From: Thermoplasmata archaeon
GTDB lineage: Archaea > Thermoplasmatota > Thermoplasmata > Lutacidiplasmatales > UBA184
Reading direction: 5' to 3'
DNA length: 44,691 nt
NCBI GenBank assembly: GCA_022749845.1
Contig: JAKIWX010000004.1
Span: forward strand, 1 to 44,691
Shown here: piece by piece, positions 8,057-16,313 of the stretch
Layout of the letters: each line of letters begins with the position of its first letter
Numbering within the stretch: the stretch's first letter is position 1
Notes under the pieces: model-generated
Told to the model about the DNA's origin: nothing
The model's database searches: none
Seen by the model: only the letters and a program-made list of their open reading frames with translations
Program-made: the position numbers and the translations under genes

Positions 8057-11000
8057 ATGGCCGAGTCCTCCCAGCCCGTCCTCTTCCAGAGCGGTCGGTA
8101 TGTCATTCACAAGAAGCTGGGAGAAGGCGGGAAAGGGATCGTCTACAAGGCGCTGGACACCCAGCTCGACCGCGTCGTGGCCATCAAACTGCTCAAAATC
8201 GAGGGTCTCGACGAGGAAGCGCTGCAACGGTTCCGGAACGAGGCCCAACTCGCCGCACGGCTCACACACGCGAACATCGTGGCCGTCTACGACATCGGTG
8301 CCGAAGCCGGACGCCCGTTCCAGGTGATGGAGCTCGTCGATGGCCAGAGCCTGCGAGGTCTGCTCAGCTCCAGCCAGGGACCGCTCGCCTTCCCTCGCGC
8401 GCTCGAAATCGCACGGGACGTCGCCCGAGCGCTCGCCTTCGCCCACGGCAAGGGGGTGCTCCACCGGGACGTGAAACCGGAGAACATCATGCTGGCGTCC
8501 GACGGCACCGTGAAGCTGATGGACTTCGGTCTGGCCCGCGCCTTCGACCGACCGAGGCTCACCGCGCCGGGCACGATGGTCGGAACGCCTTCCTACATGG
8601 CGCCCGAAAACGCCTTGGGAAAAGAGTCGGACGAACGCTCCGACCTCTACTCGCTGGGGGCGGTCTTCTACGAGATGGCCACGGGCCGGCCCCTGTTCCG
8701 CTCAGAGGATTCGCTCAAGGTGATCTACAGTCACATCCACGACGAGCCGGCGCTCCCCTCTCGGGTCAATCCCCGACTGCCGACCGCCGTGGACCACGTC
8801 CTCCTCCGGCTCCTCGCGAAGAACCCAGGGGAACGATACGCCTCGGCCGGCGACCTGGAACGGGCGCTCACGGCAATCGGGAAAGTGTCACTCCCCCCCG
8901 AGAGCGTCGAGCCCCCAGGCCCGACGAGTACCACCCTCTCCCCGCTCCCGCACCAGGCAACTCCGGAGGGGCAGCGGATCCCGACGCCAGAAATCGGGCG
9001 CTCCCTGCCCCTGGTCGGACGGGAGGCGGAGGTGGCGAGCCTCAAAGGGTTCGTGGACCAGGTGCTGCGCGGCGACGGAGTGACGGTGCTGATCGCCGGG
9101 GAGGCCGGCATCGGGAAGAGCCGGGTCACGGACGAGATGCGTTCCTACGCCGTCCTTCGCGGACTCAGGACTCTCGTCGGACACTGCCACGAACGTGAGC
9201 GCAGCGCGCCGTACTACCCGTGGATCCAGATGATCCGTGCGTTTGTGGCCGACGCACCCGCGGCCGAGGTGGCCCGACTGTGCGGACCGAACGCGGCCGA
9301 CTTGGCCAAACTCGTCCCGGAGATCGGCGAGAAGGTCCGACTGGTCGCTCCCTCGGAGGCTCCGGACTCGCCCGAATCTCAGCGACTGCGCATGTTCGAC
9401 GCCGTCACTCGGTTCTTCGTCGAGGCATCGCAGCAATCCCCTCTCCTCCTCGATGTCTGCGACCTACATTCGGGGGATTCGGCGTCGGTCGAACTGTTTC
9501 GCCACTTCGCCCGGGGCCTCCCGAGGCACTTCCTCCTGCTCGTCGCCACCTACCGGGACGTCGAAATCGAGGAGGGCAGCACCGTCGCCCGCGTCTTGGA
9601 CGACCTCCACCGAGAGCGACTCAGCCACGTCGTGGCGCTAAAGCGACTATCGAGGGCGGAGGTCGAGCGGATGATCGGGGCGCTCTTCGACCAACCGGTC
9701 ACCCCGGAATTCCTCGACAAGGTCTACGAGCGAACGGGAGGGAACCCGTTCTTTGTGGAGGAGGTGCTTCGCTCGCTGGTCGAGGAAGGGATCCTGTTCC
9801 GGGTCGGCGACCGGTGGGAGCGCAAGTCGATCTCGGAAGTGAGTATTCCTTCCAGCGTGCGCGCGGTAGTGGCGCGAAGGCTGGAGCGTCTCAGCGACGC
9901 GACGCAGACCTTGCTGCGGGTGGCGGCCATCCTGGGGAACGAATTCACCTCGGAGGCGCTCGAGGAGACGAGCGGGGTGAACGAAGGTCGCGTCGTCGAG
10001 GCCATCGAACAGGGGCTGCGCCATCGCCTGCTCCGTGAGGAACGTCTCAGCGCCGGCCGAGTCGCCTACCGCTTCACCGACCCCCAGGTGCGCGACGTAC
10101 TGTACGACCAGACCTCGAGCATCCGTCGGCGTCGCTACCACCGACGGGCCGCCGAGGTCCTGGAAAGGTCGGCCGGCGCCCGGGCGGAGCAGGTCGCCGG
10201 GGAGCTGGCCCATCACTACCTGCTCGGCGGAGCGGTCGAGCAGTCGTTCCGATACTCGGGCCTCGCCGCCCGCCGCGCCGCCCGAATCTACGCGCACGAG
10301 GAAGCGATCCACCACTATCAGACCGCGCTCGAGCTGATGGACGAACTCCATCCGCCCGCGGAAGCGACCGAAAGCGAACCGGTTTCAGAACGCGCCCGGT
10401 TGCACGCGGAGCTCTCGATGGAACAGACCTTCCTGGGTCAGTGGGCCGGCGCGGAGACCAATGCGAACGCCGCCGCCCGGCTCTTTGAACGGGTCGGCGA
10501 CCGAGCGGCGGCGGGGCTGAGCCTCCTTCACGCCGGAGAGATCATCTACTTCGAGCTGCATCGGGGAGAGGAAGGACTCGCCAAGCTACTGCAGGCGCGC
10601 ACCATCCTCGAGAACGAGCCGGAGAACCGGTCGCACGCGGAACTCTGCTTGAGCCTCGGCTACATCGCCGAGAACACCGAAGCCCCCCAGCTGCCGTCCA
10701 GTCGGGCGCTGATGGAACGGGCCCTCGCGATCGCCCGCGCGACGGGCTCGGTCGACGTCGAGGTCCGGACCCTGGTCGCTCTGACCGGACTCGAACCGCT
10801 CTCGGACGCCGACCGAGTACGCAGCGGTCTGGCCAGCGCATTGGCGCTCGCTCAGAAGGCCGACAGCACGGAGGGCCCGTTCGTACTCCACAGCCTCGCC
10901 TGGGTCCAGCTGGTGATGGAGGGAGATTCCACCGCGGCGCTCGGAACGATCGACGAAGGATTGCGCTGGAGCCGCCGGACCCGGGACCGGACCTCGGAGG

Positions 11001-11779
11001 CGAGCTTCGAGGGGACCCTCCTTCCGGCCGCCCTGACGATCAGCGGCGAGCTCGACCGCGCCGAAGCGAACCTCGCGACCCGACGTGCGAGCGGTGCCGA
11101 GCCCTCGGGCTGGACCGACCTCGTCGAATCGAGAATCGCTCTGACCCGGGGGGACCTGGACCGAGCGGCCGCTCTGCTGGACCGCTGGAGAAAGGCGACC
11201 CCACCGGGGGCTCGTTGGCACGACCGACTCTGGCAGGGGTACCTCGAAGGCGAACTCGAGGAGGAGCGGGGGGACTCTGTGCGAGCGCTAGCCGTGATGG
11301 AACCCGCGATCCGGCTCGCCGAACAGAAGGGGTATCCGGCGTTTCGGGCGTTGGTCTACAGCCTCCTGCTCGCCCGGGCGATTCAGGTGACCCTTCGGCT
11401 GGGAGAGGTGGGGGAGGCAGGGGAGGCGGAACGCCGGGTCGCGTCGTACCGGGAGCCTCTCGACCGGATCGCGCTTCAGATCCCGAATGCGGCCACCGAA
11501 GCGCTTGCCCTGCGGTCCCGTGGCATCTGGGAGAATCATCGGGGCGAGACTCGCGAGGCGATCCAAACGCTCGAGGCATCGGTCGCGCGGTGGAGGCAAA
11601 CCCGATGGCCTCACGAGCTCGGAGAGACCCTCTACTCGCTGGGCACGGCCTACCACAAGGCCGGAGACCGTGCCGGCGCTGCCCGCGCGTTTAACGAGGC
11701 GTTGGACGTTTTCACGCGGCTCAAGGCGAGGCGGGACATTGAACGGGTACTCGGGCGCAAAGCGCTCCTGCAGGCCTAG
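8057..11779 (+). CDS. Ser/Thr protein kinase fused to STAND-type ATPase and TPR region
   Basis: A 1240-residue, probably cytosolic signalling protein. The Hanks-type kinase domain (about 14-280) is complete: GEGGKG loop near 22, catalytic lysine 44 (VVAIK), HRDVKPEN with Asp138, DFG 156-158 and APE 182-184. An AAA/STAND module follows with Walker A GEAGIGKS near 348 and GGNPFFVEEV near 560. The Walker B region reads LLLDVCDLH instead of the usual hydrophobic run ending in Glu-Asp. Residues after about 700 form helical TPR-like repeats. This architecture is typical of bacteria, so transfer is likely (inference). I chose ATG 8057 for its GAGGG ribosome site and closeness to the kinase fold; GTG 7934 adds 41 residues. 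Its target is unknown. Confidence 0.9.
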   Translation: MAESSQPVLFQSGRYVIHKKLGEGGKGIVYKALDTQLDRVVAIKLLKIEGLDEEALQRFRNEAQLAARLTHANIVAVYDIGAEAGRPFQVMELVDGQSLRGLLSSSQGPLAFPRALEIARDVARALAFAHGKGVLHRDVKPENIMLASDGTVKLMDFGLARAFDRPRLTAPGTMVGTPSYMAPENALGKESDERSDLYSLGAVFYEMATGRPLFRSEDSLKVIYSHIHDEPALPSRVNPRLPTAVDHVLLRLLAKNPGERYASAGDLERALTAIGKVSLPPESVEPPGPTSTTLSPLPHQATPEGQRIPTPEIGRSLPLVGREAEVASLKGFVDQVLRGDGVTVLIAGEAGIGKSRVTDEMRSYAVLRGLRTLVGHCHERERSAPYYPWIQMIRAFVADAPAAEVARLCGPNAADLAKLVPEIGEKVRLVAPSEAPDSPESQRLRMFDAVTRFFVEASQQSPLLLDVCDLHSGDSASVELFRHFARGLPRHFLLLVATYRDVEIEEGSTVARVLDDLHRERLSHVVALKRLSRAEVERMIGALFDQPVTPEFLDKVYERTGGNPFFVEEVLRSLVEEGILFRVGDRWERKSISEVSIPSSVRAVVARRLERLSDATQTLLRVAAILGNEFTSEALEETSGVNEGRVVEAIEQGLRHRLLREERLSAGRVAYRFTDPQVRDVLYDQTSSIRRRRYHRRAAEVLERSAGARAEQVAGELAHHYLLGGAVEQSFRYSGLAARRAARIYAHEEAIHHYQTALELMDELHPPAEATESEPVSERARLHAELSMEQTFLGQWAGAETNANAAARLFERVGDRAAAGLSLLHAGEIIYFELHRGEEGLAKLLQARTILENEPENRSHAELCLSLGYIAENTEAPQLPSSRALMERALAIARATGSVDVEVRTLVALTGLEPLSDADRVRSGLASALALAQKADSTEGPFVLHSLAWVQLVMEGDSTAALGTIDEGLRWSRRTRDRTSEASFEGTLLPAALTISGELDRAEANLATRRASGAEPSGWTDLVESRIALTRGDLDRAAALLDRWRKATPPGARWHDRLWQGYLEGELEEERGDSVRALAVMEPAIRLAEQKGYPAFRALVYSLLLARAIQVTLRLGEVGEAGEAERRVASYREPLDRIALQIPNAATEALALRSRGIWENHRGETREAIQTLEASVARWRQTRWPHELGETLYSLGTAYHKAGDRAGAARAFNEALDVFTRLKARRDIERVLGRKALLQA

Positions 11780-11857
11780 GGCAGGCCCTTCTCGGATCGT
11801 CCATCGCCGCCGTACCGGCCGGCGCTCGCGGGGCAAGCGCCCCCGGTTCACGGCATG

Positions 11858-11865
11858 TTTAACTA
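11858..11865 (+). promoter_or_regulatory. TATA box that decides the start of the next gene
   Basis: TTTAACTA centred 26-27 bases before GTG 11888. The upstream ATG at 11855 falls within this promoter, so it is unlikely to be the start codon. Confidence 0.55.
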
Positions 11866-11887
11866 TGCTCCTCACCTGAACACCGAC

Positions 11888-12241
11888 GTGCCGCAATTCG
11901 CGATCGTCTTCCCCGTCCTCCCCGGAAAACGGGAGGCGCTCCGAACGTTCCTTCAGGAGCTCTCGGGGCCCCGATATGCGGAGTACGACGCGTCGTCGAA
12001 GCGGTGGGGGTTCGAGAAGGACACCTGGTTCCTGCAGACCACCCCTCAGGGGGTTCTGGTCATCTACTACGGGGAAGGCGTGGACATTCCGAAGGCCATG
12101 CGAGACTGGGCGTCGGGCCGAGACCCGTTCGACGTCTGGATGAAGCACCAGTTGAAGGAGATCACTGGCATCGACTTCAACCAGCCCTCGGACGCCCCCT
12201 GGCCGGAGCAGATTCACCGCTACGGCTTCGACGATCGCTGA
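11888..12241 (+). CDS. Small conserved-looking protein, function unknown
   Basis: A 117-residue soluble protein that starts VPQFAIVFPVLPGKREALR. Its alternating beta/alpha pattern resembles the dimeric alpha/beta-barrel (antibiotic monooxygenase-like or DUF6176-like) proteins, but I see no catalytic signature. Notable segments are WFLQTTPQGVLVIYYGEG and DPFDVWMKHQLKEITG. The frame also contains ATG 11855, but a TATA box covers that codon and lies at the leaderless distance from GTG 11888. It sits between the kinase gene and an Ig-repeat remnant. No function is claimed. Confidence 0.65.
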   Translation: MPQFAIVFPVLPGKREALRTFLQELSGPRYAEYDASSKRWGFEKDTWFLQTTPQGVLVIYYGEGVDIPKAMRDWASGRDPFDVWMKHQLKEITGIDFNQPSDAPWPEQIHRYGFDDR

Positions 12242-12309
12242 GTGTTCGGCGGCGCGACCTCCCAGATAGCCCGACGCAACTTGGCCGCGGCGGCGACCCG
12301 GGCGGTGGT

Positions 12310-12618
12310 TCAGCCCCGACCACTCACGCTAACGGAGGTCCAACCGCTGCTATGGATGCACACCGAGCTCCCAGCGTAGTTCGCCGAGATCGTGACGGAG
12401 CCGACCGTGTCGTCGAACGTCTGCCAAGCCAGGGAGCACTGGCCGGAGCTGAGGGTGCAGACTCCGTGACTCGTGAAGGTCCCGAGCCCGGCGGCCAAGA
12501 GGCGGATCTTTCCCTTCGGGACATTCGAGCTGCTGCTTAGGTTCGCGACCTTGGTAGCGCAGGTCGTATTCGCAGGGACGGTGAGGCTCGTGGCCCTGCA
12601 GGAGACTGAGGTGCGGTC
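12310..12618 (-). pseudogene. Remnant of an Ig-like-repeat surface protein
   Basis: The minus-strand frame holds about 102 residues that follow the Ig-like repeat pattern of secreted archaeal proteins: TSVSC, then a T-x-C motif, a V-x-x-G-K segment, GLGTF near the middle, a paired-cysteine block (GVCTLSSGQCSLAW) and GSVTISANYAG. It ends at a stop at 12310. There is no start codon before the repeat, and an in-frame stop lies a short way upstream. There is no signal peptide or anchor. I read it as a single surviving repeat of a lost large surface protein, reduced further by its setting between mobile-looking modules. Confidence 0.6.
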
Positions 12619-12690
12619 ACACTCGATGCGATCTCCCGCGGCCTTCCCTTGCCGTGAGAACGAATCTCACCACCCAATGCTTCGAGCGGG

Positions 12691-12705
12691 TCCCGGCGGG
12701 CCCGT
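12691..12705 (+). repeat. tRNA-end repeat, copy 2
   Basis: Exact 15-base copy of 7630-7644. It is preceded by TTCGAGCGGG, which resembles the T-loop TTCGAA with extra bases. It separates the kinase/Ig-remnant module from the toxin-antitoxin pair. Confidence 0.6.
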
Positions 12706-12753
12706 GTTCCTTCTCCTCCCGGACCTCGAATTGGCGGGCCGGGTAGACTGGCA

Positions 12754-12761
12754 CAATTATA
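12754..12761 (+). promoter_or_regulatory. TATA box of the toxin-antitoxin operon
   Basis: AATTATAT, centred 27-28 bases before ATG 12785. It excludes the in-frame ATG at 12761 and all longer starts. Confidence 0.65.
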
Positions 12762-12784
12762 TGGCCAATTGGCATGGCGCGGGG

Positions 12785-13003
12785 ATGAACTCCGACACGA
12801 GTCCGACCACTATCACTGTCCCTGAGTTCGTACGCCGTGCGCTCAAGAAGTACAAGACCCCCGGGAAGACGTACGGGGACGTCATTCTGGAGTTCATCGA
12901 GGAGTACCCCTCGGCCGAGTTCCTCGCGGAAATGGAACGGAGGCTTCGAGAGGAGAAGCGGTACCCGATGGAGCAGGTACTTCGCGAAGCTGGCCTCGAG
13001 TAG
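12785..13003 (+). CDS. Antitoxin-like protein (RelB/DUF7557 type)
   Basis: A 72-residue protein. Its first half (TTITVPEFVRRALKKYK, then TYGDVILEFIEEYP) matches the short archaeal antitoxins that start with a beta strand followed by two helices for DNA binding and dimerisation. The charged helical second half would wrap the toxin. It sits five bases before a RelE-like gene, the usual antitoxin-toxin order. It is expected to neutralise that toxin and repress its own promoter. The start at 12785 is set by the TATA box; the frame is open much further upstream but without family similarity. Confidence 0.78.
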   Translation: MNSDTSPTTITVPEFVRRALKKYKTPGKTYGDVILEFIEEYPSAEFLAEMERRLREEKRYPMEQVLREAGLE

Positions 13004-13008
13004 AGGCG

Positions 13009-13290
13009 GTGCCGGACTATCGGATTGAGGCGACGGAATCGGCTCGCCGCGAATTCCTGCGACTGCCGCCCGACGTGCAGATTTCATTCCGCTCCGGTTT
13101 CCTCCTCATCGGAAAGAGTCCCTTCAGGCGACGGGCGGGTCTTGACCTCCACCAACTCAAAGGAGGGCGGGGTCTGTGGACGATGAGGGTCCGTTCCTGG
13201 CGCGGGCTGTACCGGGCGGATGGACTCAACGTCATCTTTGTTGCTTTTCGGCCGCGCGCTTCTGCCTACCGAGATCTGGCCTCGATCTGA
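13009..13290 (+). CDS. RelE/ParE-family toxin
   Basis: A 93-residue protein with the RelE/ParE fold pattern: YRIEATESARREFLRLPPDVQ at the start, a LHQLKGGRGLWTMRVRSWRGLYRAD core and a VIFVAFRPRASAYRDL end. Such proteins cleave mRNA at the ribosome or poison gyrase; this fold alone does not tell which. GTG start with GAGG a few bases before it. The antitoxin gene lies just upstream in the same operon. The basic Arg residues of the RelE core are present. Confidence 0.82.
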   Translation: MPDYRIEATESARREFLRLPPDVQISFRSGFLLIGKSPFRRRAGLDLHQLKGGRGLWTMRVRSWRGLYRADGLNVIFVAFRPRASAYRDLASI

Positions 13291-13779
13291 TCCGGGCGGG
13301 GGCGCCGGTCTCGGCCCCCCGAACTGCCCCCGGGTCAGCTGGAACCCCGAAGATGGTCGCTTCCCCGCTGGAGGTCTCGGCCCTTCCAACGGACCCCCGC
13401 TTCTTCCCTCTCTCTACCGATTCTTCCGACCGCCTCGCTCGTCGATAGCACGAGTCCAGATGCCCCACCCTTTCGGCGGCTCCCGGCGGGCCCGTCTAAC
13501 ACTTCGTCTACGTTTCCTGACGGGCCGAGCGGACGATTCGGAGTTCGGAAGGAGCGGGGCGATGACCCGGACGCTGCCACCGATCGAGCGCTCCTCAGGA
13601 GGGAACTGGCGGCTTGAATCCCCTCGGAAGTGTGTCGATTCCGTTCCTATTCGTACCCGGGCCCGAATACGTGGTCCGTGGATGGAGGGGAGCCCGCCCC
13701 CGATGGTGGGGACCCGAGGCGGCCACCGCGAGATGCGATCTCGATCGACCCCATAGATAGCTTTCCGAAAAGGAGATGC
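13291..13779. other. 489-base gap holding one tRNA-end repeat
   Basis: No gene is recognised. It holds repeat copy 3 at 13481-13495 and, near its right end, the promoter and ribosome site of the next gene (CATAGATAG at 13752-13760 and AAAAGGAG just before ATG 13780). The rest is GC-rich sequence without visible structure. Confidence 0.5.
13481..13495 (+). repeat. tRNA-end repeat, copy 3
   Basis: Exact 15-base copy of 7630-7644, preceded by TTTCGGCGGC. It lies between the toxin-antitoxin pair and the DsbA-like gene. Confidence 0.6.
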
Positions 13780-14364
13780 ATGAGCTCGACTCCGATGAGG
13801 ACGGGATCGATGGACGAGAACGACGAGCTGCCGGAACTTGTCCTGCCGATGGAGTCTCGAGACAATTGCCGTGGATCGCCTTCGGCACAGTATTCCCTTG
13901 TGGAGTATGGCGACTACCTGGCTCCCCACTCCCGGCACGTGCGAGTCGCGGTGATCGAACTGGTCCAGGAGCTGGGGAACCACCTCTGCTTCGTCTTCCG
14001 TAACTTCCCCCAGCCGGGCCTCCACCCGCTCTCCCGACCGGCCGCGGAGGCCGCCGAAGCCGCCGGTCTTCAGGGGAAGTTCTGGCTGATGCACGACCGA
14101 CTCTTTTCCCGACAGGATGAGCTTTCGGGCGAGGTGATTCGGGAGATCGCGCGTGGGCTTCCGGTCGAGATGAAACGCTTCGAGCGAGACCTTTCCTCCG
14201 GGGCTGCCGCACGACGTGTGGAGGAGGACCTAGAGAGCGCGGAAGGGGCGGGGGTAGGCGCCGCCCCGACCTTCTTCGTCAACGGGAGGCTCCGTGTAGG
14301 ACAGTACGAGTTTCTCCCGTTGCTGAAAGCTCTGAAGGGGTCCCGGGCCGAGGATACCTCGTAA
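13780..14364 (+). CDS. DsbA-like thioredoxin-fold protein lacking the CXXC
   Basis: A 194-residue protein of the Thioredoxin_4/DsbA family. The strand leading to the active site reads VEYGDY, but the expected Cys-Pro-x-Cys is Ala48-Pro-His-Ser51, so both redox cysteines are gone. The rest is intact: FVFRNFPQPGLHPLSRPAAEAAEAA with the helical insert, and the cis-proline loop GAAPTFFVNGRL. It has no signal peptide. It cannot do ordinary thiol-disulfide exchange and may bind a partner instead (inference). The start at 13780 has a strong AAAGGAG site and a TATA-like element 24 bases upstream. Confidence 0.85.
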   Translation: MSSTPMRTGSMDENDELPELVLPMESRDNCRGSPSAQYSLVEYGDYLAPHSRHVRVAVIELVQELGNHLCFVFRNFPQPGLHPLSRPAAEAAEAAGLQGKFWLMHDRLFSRQDELSGEVIREIARGLPVEMKRFERDLSSGAAARRVEEDLESAEGAGVGAAPTFFVNGRLRVGQYEFLPLLKALKGSRAEDTS

Positions 14365-14490
14365 GGCACGAGCGCGGCTCCAGAAAACGAGGGCAGGCCC
14401 GCTTGGGGATCCCATCGAGGAGGTGCCCAATGAACGACGATACGACAGAGGCCCTTCCAACGAATCTGTTCGAGTGACGGGCCATTCGAG

Positions 14491-14504
14491 TCCCGGCGGG
14501 CCGT
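14491..14504 (+). repeat. tRNA-end repeat, copy 4 (one base short)
   Basis: TCCCGGCGGGCC followed by GT; one C is missing compared with copies 1-3. It is preceded by ATTCGAG, so with its flank it resembles the T loop, T stem and acceptor strand of a tRNA 3' end. No matching 5' half is nearby. Confidence 0.55.
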
Positions 14505-14567
14505 TCATCGAAACATGGGCGCACTCCCCGACAGACTCTGTCCTGTCCGGCGTTGGGGGTCTCGGCG

Positions 14568-15350
14568 TTACCGCGCGTGCTCCTGGAGGAACGGGAGGGC
14601 ATGGGGGAGCGCCAGATCGCTGCGATAGAACACGCCGAGGTGTCCGACGCCCGGAATCCGCACCATGCGGGCCGTCGGCAGCGCCTGGACGGTCCGTTCC
14701 GTCTCCCGATTCAGATCCTCCTTCTCCCCTGTCAACAGCAAGATGGGGCACCGTGTGCGCTCGAGGACCGCGCGCGGTCCGGGCCAAGCCAGCCAAGCGA
14801 CCCCGTCCAGAGCGTGCATGAGCGGGTCCCCCGACCGAACGTTCTCGTCGATCGCGTCGGGGAACCGGTCGTTCTCGGCGGCCATCCGCGCGTCCACCTC
14901 GTGACGAACCCCACCGCGGGCGACATCCAGCTCGACCTCCGAGCGCTCGTCGACCGGGGGAAGTTCGTTCAAGTTTCGGAGCCGAAGCCCACCGGTGCCC
15001 ACGAGGGCTCGCAGACGGGTAGGGTGAGCTCCGCCGAATGCGATACCCACGAGAATGCCGCTAGAGTACCCCCAGAAGGCCGAGGACTCCTCGCCGACAT
15101 CGTCGAGAACGGCCCGTACATCCTCCACGAACCATTCCATGCGGTGCGCCTCGACGGTGGTGGGACGGTCGCTCCTCCCTCGCCCACGCTGGTCGATGAG
15201 GATCGTCCGGTATCCCCTCAGACCTTCGACGTATCCCGCGTGGCGCCAGATGGAGAGGTCGCCTCCCGCACCCGTGTGAACGACGACGGCCGGACCATCG
15301 CCTTCGACCTCGTAGTGGATCCGCACTCCTCCGTCGGAGACGCTCGGCAT
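14568..15350 (-). CDS. Alpha/beta hydrolase
   Basis: A 260-residue cytosolic hydrolase of the alpha/beta fold. Visible features are the oxyanion-region HTGAGGDLSIW, the DQRGRGRSDRP turn and the nucleophile elbow GYSSG. A likely catalytic Asp lies in LLTGEKEDLN and the catalytic His in PGVGHLGVF. Substrate unknown; esterase, lactonase or haloperoxidase-like activity are all possible. The frame extends further upstream, but ATG 15350 begins just before the family sequence (VRIHYEVEGDGPAVV). It lies just after the last tRNA-end repeat. Confidence 0.85.
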   Translation of the reverse strand: MPSVSDGGVRIHYEVEGDGPAVVVHTGAGGDLSIWRHAGYVEGLRGYRTILIDQRGRGRSDRPTTVEAHRMEWFVEDVRAVLDDVGEESSAFWGYSSGILVGIAFGGAHPTRLRALVGTGGLRLRNLNELPPVDERSEVELDVARGGVRHEVDARMAAENDRFPDAIDENVRSGDPLMHALDGVAWLAWPGPRAVLERTRCPILLLTGEKEDLNRETERTVQALPTARMVRIPGVGHLGVFYRSDLALPHALPFLQEHAR

Positions 15351-15439
15351 CGAGCTGCAACCCCCGCCTCGGCGCCCGCGGACGCCGAGACTGCCTTCGG
15401 GAGAAGACGCAGCATCATCAGGTTTCGGAACGCGCGGAG

Positions 15440-16237
15440 TCAGGGCGGAGCGTAGGCGCAGCCGGAGGCCGGGGCAGGGCAGTCGGAGGCGACCGCCGGT
15501 TTCGCGACCGCGCTCAGGAAGAAGGAGTAGGGGAAGCTGGGCGGGAACGACGTCGAGCTCCCCACGTAGCGCCCCTGGACGTCGAAGTACGAGCGGAAGG
15601 CGGCTTGGCCCTGACAGTTCGTGCCGCATCCGTCGCAGACCTCGGGATTCGAGCTGTCCGCCTGGGGATCGACCGTCATCTCCGCGAGCTCATGGCTCAC
15701 CGCTTCCGCGTACACATCCTGCGCGTCGTCGACCGTCAGGCCGACGCCGAGGAGATTCACGAAGCTGTAGGGAATCGAGGAGCGACCGTGGTAGCCGAGC
15801 ACTCCGATGCCTCCGCTCTCCTTCGCGTCCCTATTCACCACGCCGGGAGGGTTCAACACGAGGATCGCTGCGTTCGGGCCGAGGGACGCAGCTTGCGTCA
15901 TCGCGTCGACCCACTGTTGGAGTTGTGCGTCGGCGTAGCTCCCCCCGGTCACGGTGACGGACCGCCGCGGGAGCGGGTTCCCAACCGTCACGGCGGCCGC
16001 ACCGTACTGCCGCGCGTAGGCAGAGACCGGAGACGCAGCCCGCAGCAGGTAGGCTTGCACGGTGGCGAGGTCGGCGGGCGCGAGCGACCACGGGCCGCCG
16101 GCTCCCGTGAACTCTAGGTCGGCAAGGTACACCGTACCCTGGAAGAGCCCAGTTGCCGGGGCGGCGACCGCCGGGAGCGTCGCGGCGGAGCGCTGCGCGC
16201 GCTTCCACCGCCGAGTGACGCAAATGCGCCCGCTCAT
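15440..16237 (-). CDS. Putative extracellular metallopeptidase-like protein
   Basis: About 265 residues. The clearest motif is EAVSHELAEMTVDP followed by EVCDGCGTNC; this His-Glu...Glu...Asp pattern with a nearby EVCD resembles the SHE/HEL-DP motif of secreted EXORDIUM-like and zinc-protease-like proteins. Several cysteines and the Gly/Ser/Ala composition fit an exported protein, though the amino end is not a clear signal peptide. It follows the phosphoesterase gene by 76 bases on the same strand and may be co-transcribed. ATG 16237 avoids overlap with that gene. Activity is an inference from one motif. Confidence 0.6.
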   Translation of the reverse strand: MSGRICVTRRWKRAQRSAATLPAVAAPATGLFQGTVYLADLEFTGAGGPWSLAPADLATVQAYLLRAASPVSAYARQYGAAAVTVGNPLPRRSVTVTGGSYADAQLQQWVDAMTQAASLGPNAAILVLNPPGVVNRDAKESGGIGVLGYHGRSSIPYSFVNLLGVGLTVDDAQDVYAEAVSHELAEMTVDPQADSSNPEVCDGCGTNCQGQAAFRSYFDVQGRYVGSSTSFPPSFPYSFFLSAVAKPAVASDCPAPASGCAYAPP

Positions 16238-16313
16238 GGGCGACTCAAGGCGGATACTCGTGGTCCCCGGCCGCTCGACGATCCCACCGCCGGGCCGGGG
16301 GTACCCGCCATGC

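Noticed and set aside
11855-11887. ATG 11855 as the start of the small protein
   Set aside because: The codon is directly followed by and part of the TATA element TTTAACTA, which lies at the leaderless distance from GTG 11888.
14430-14477. A 15-residue frame after a GAGGAGG site, just before tRNA-end repeat copy 4
   Set aside because: Too short to support as a gene. It might be the start of a gene cut off at the repeat, but nothing confirms that.
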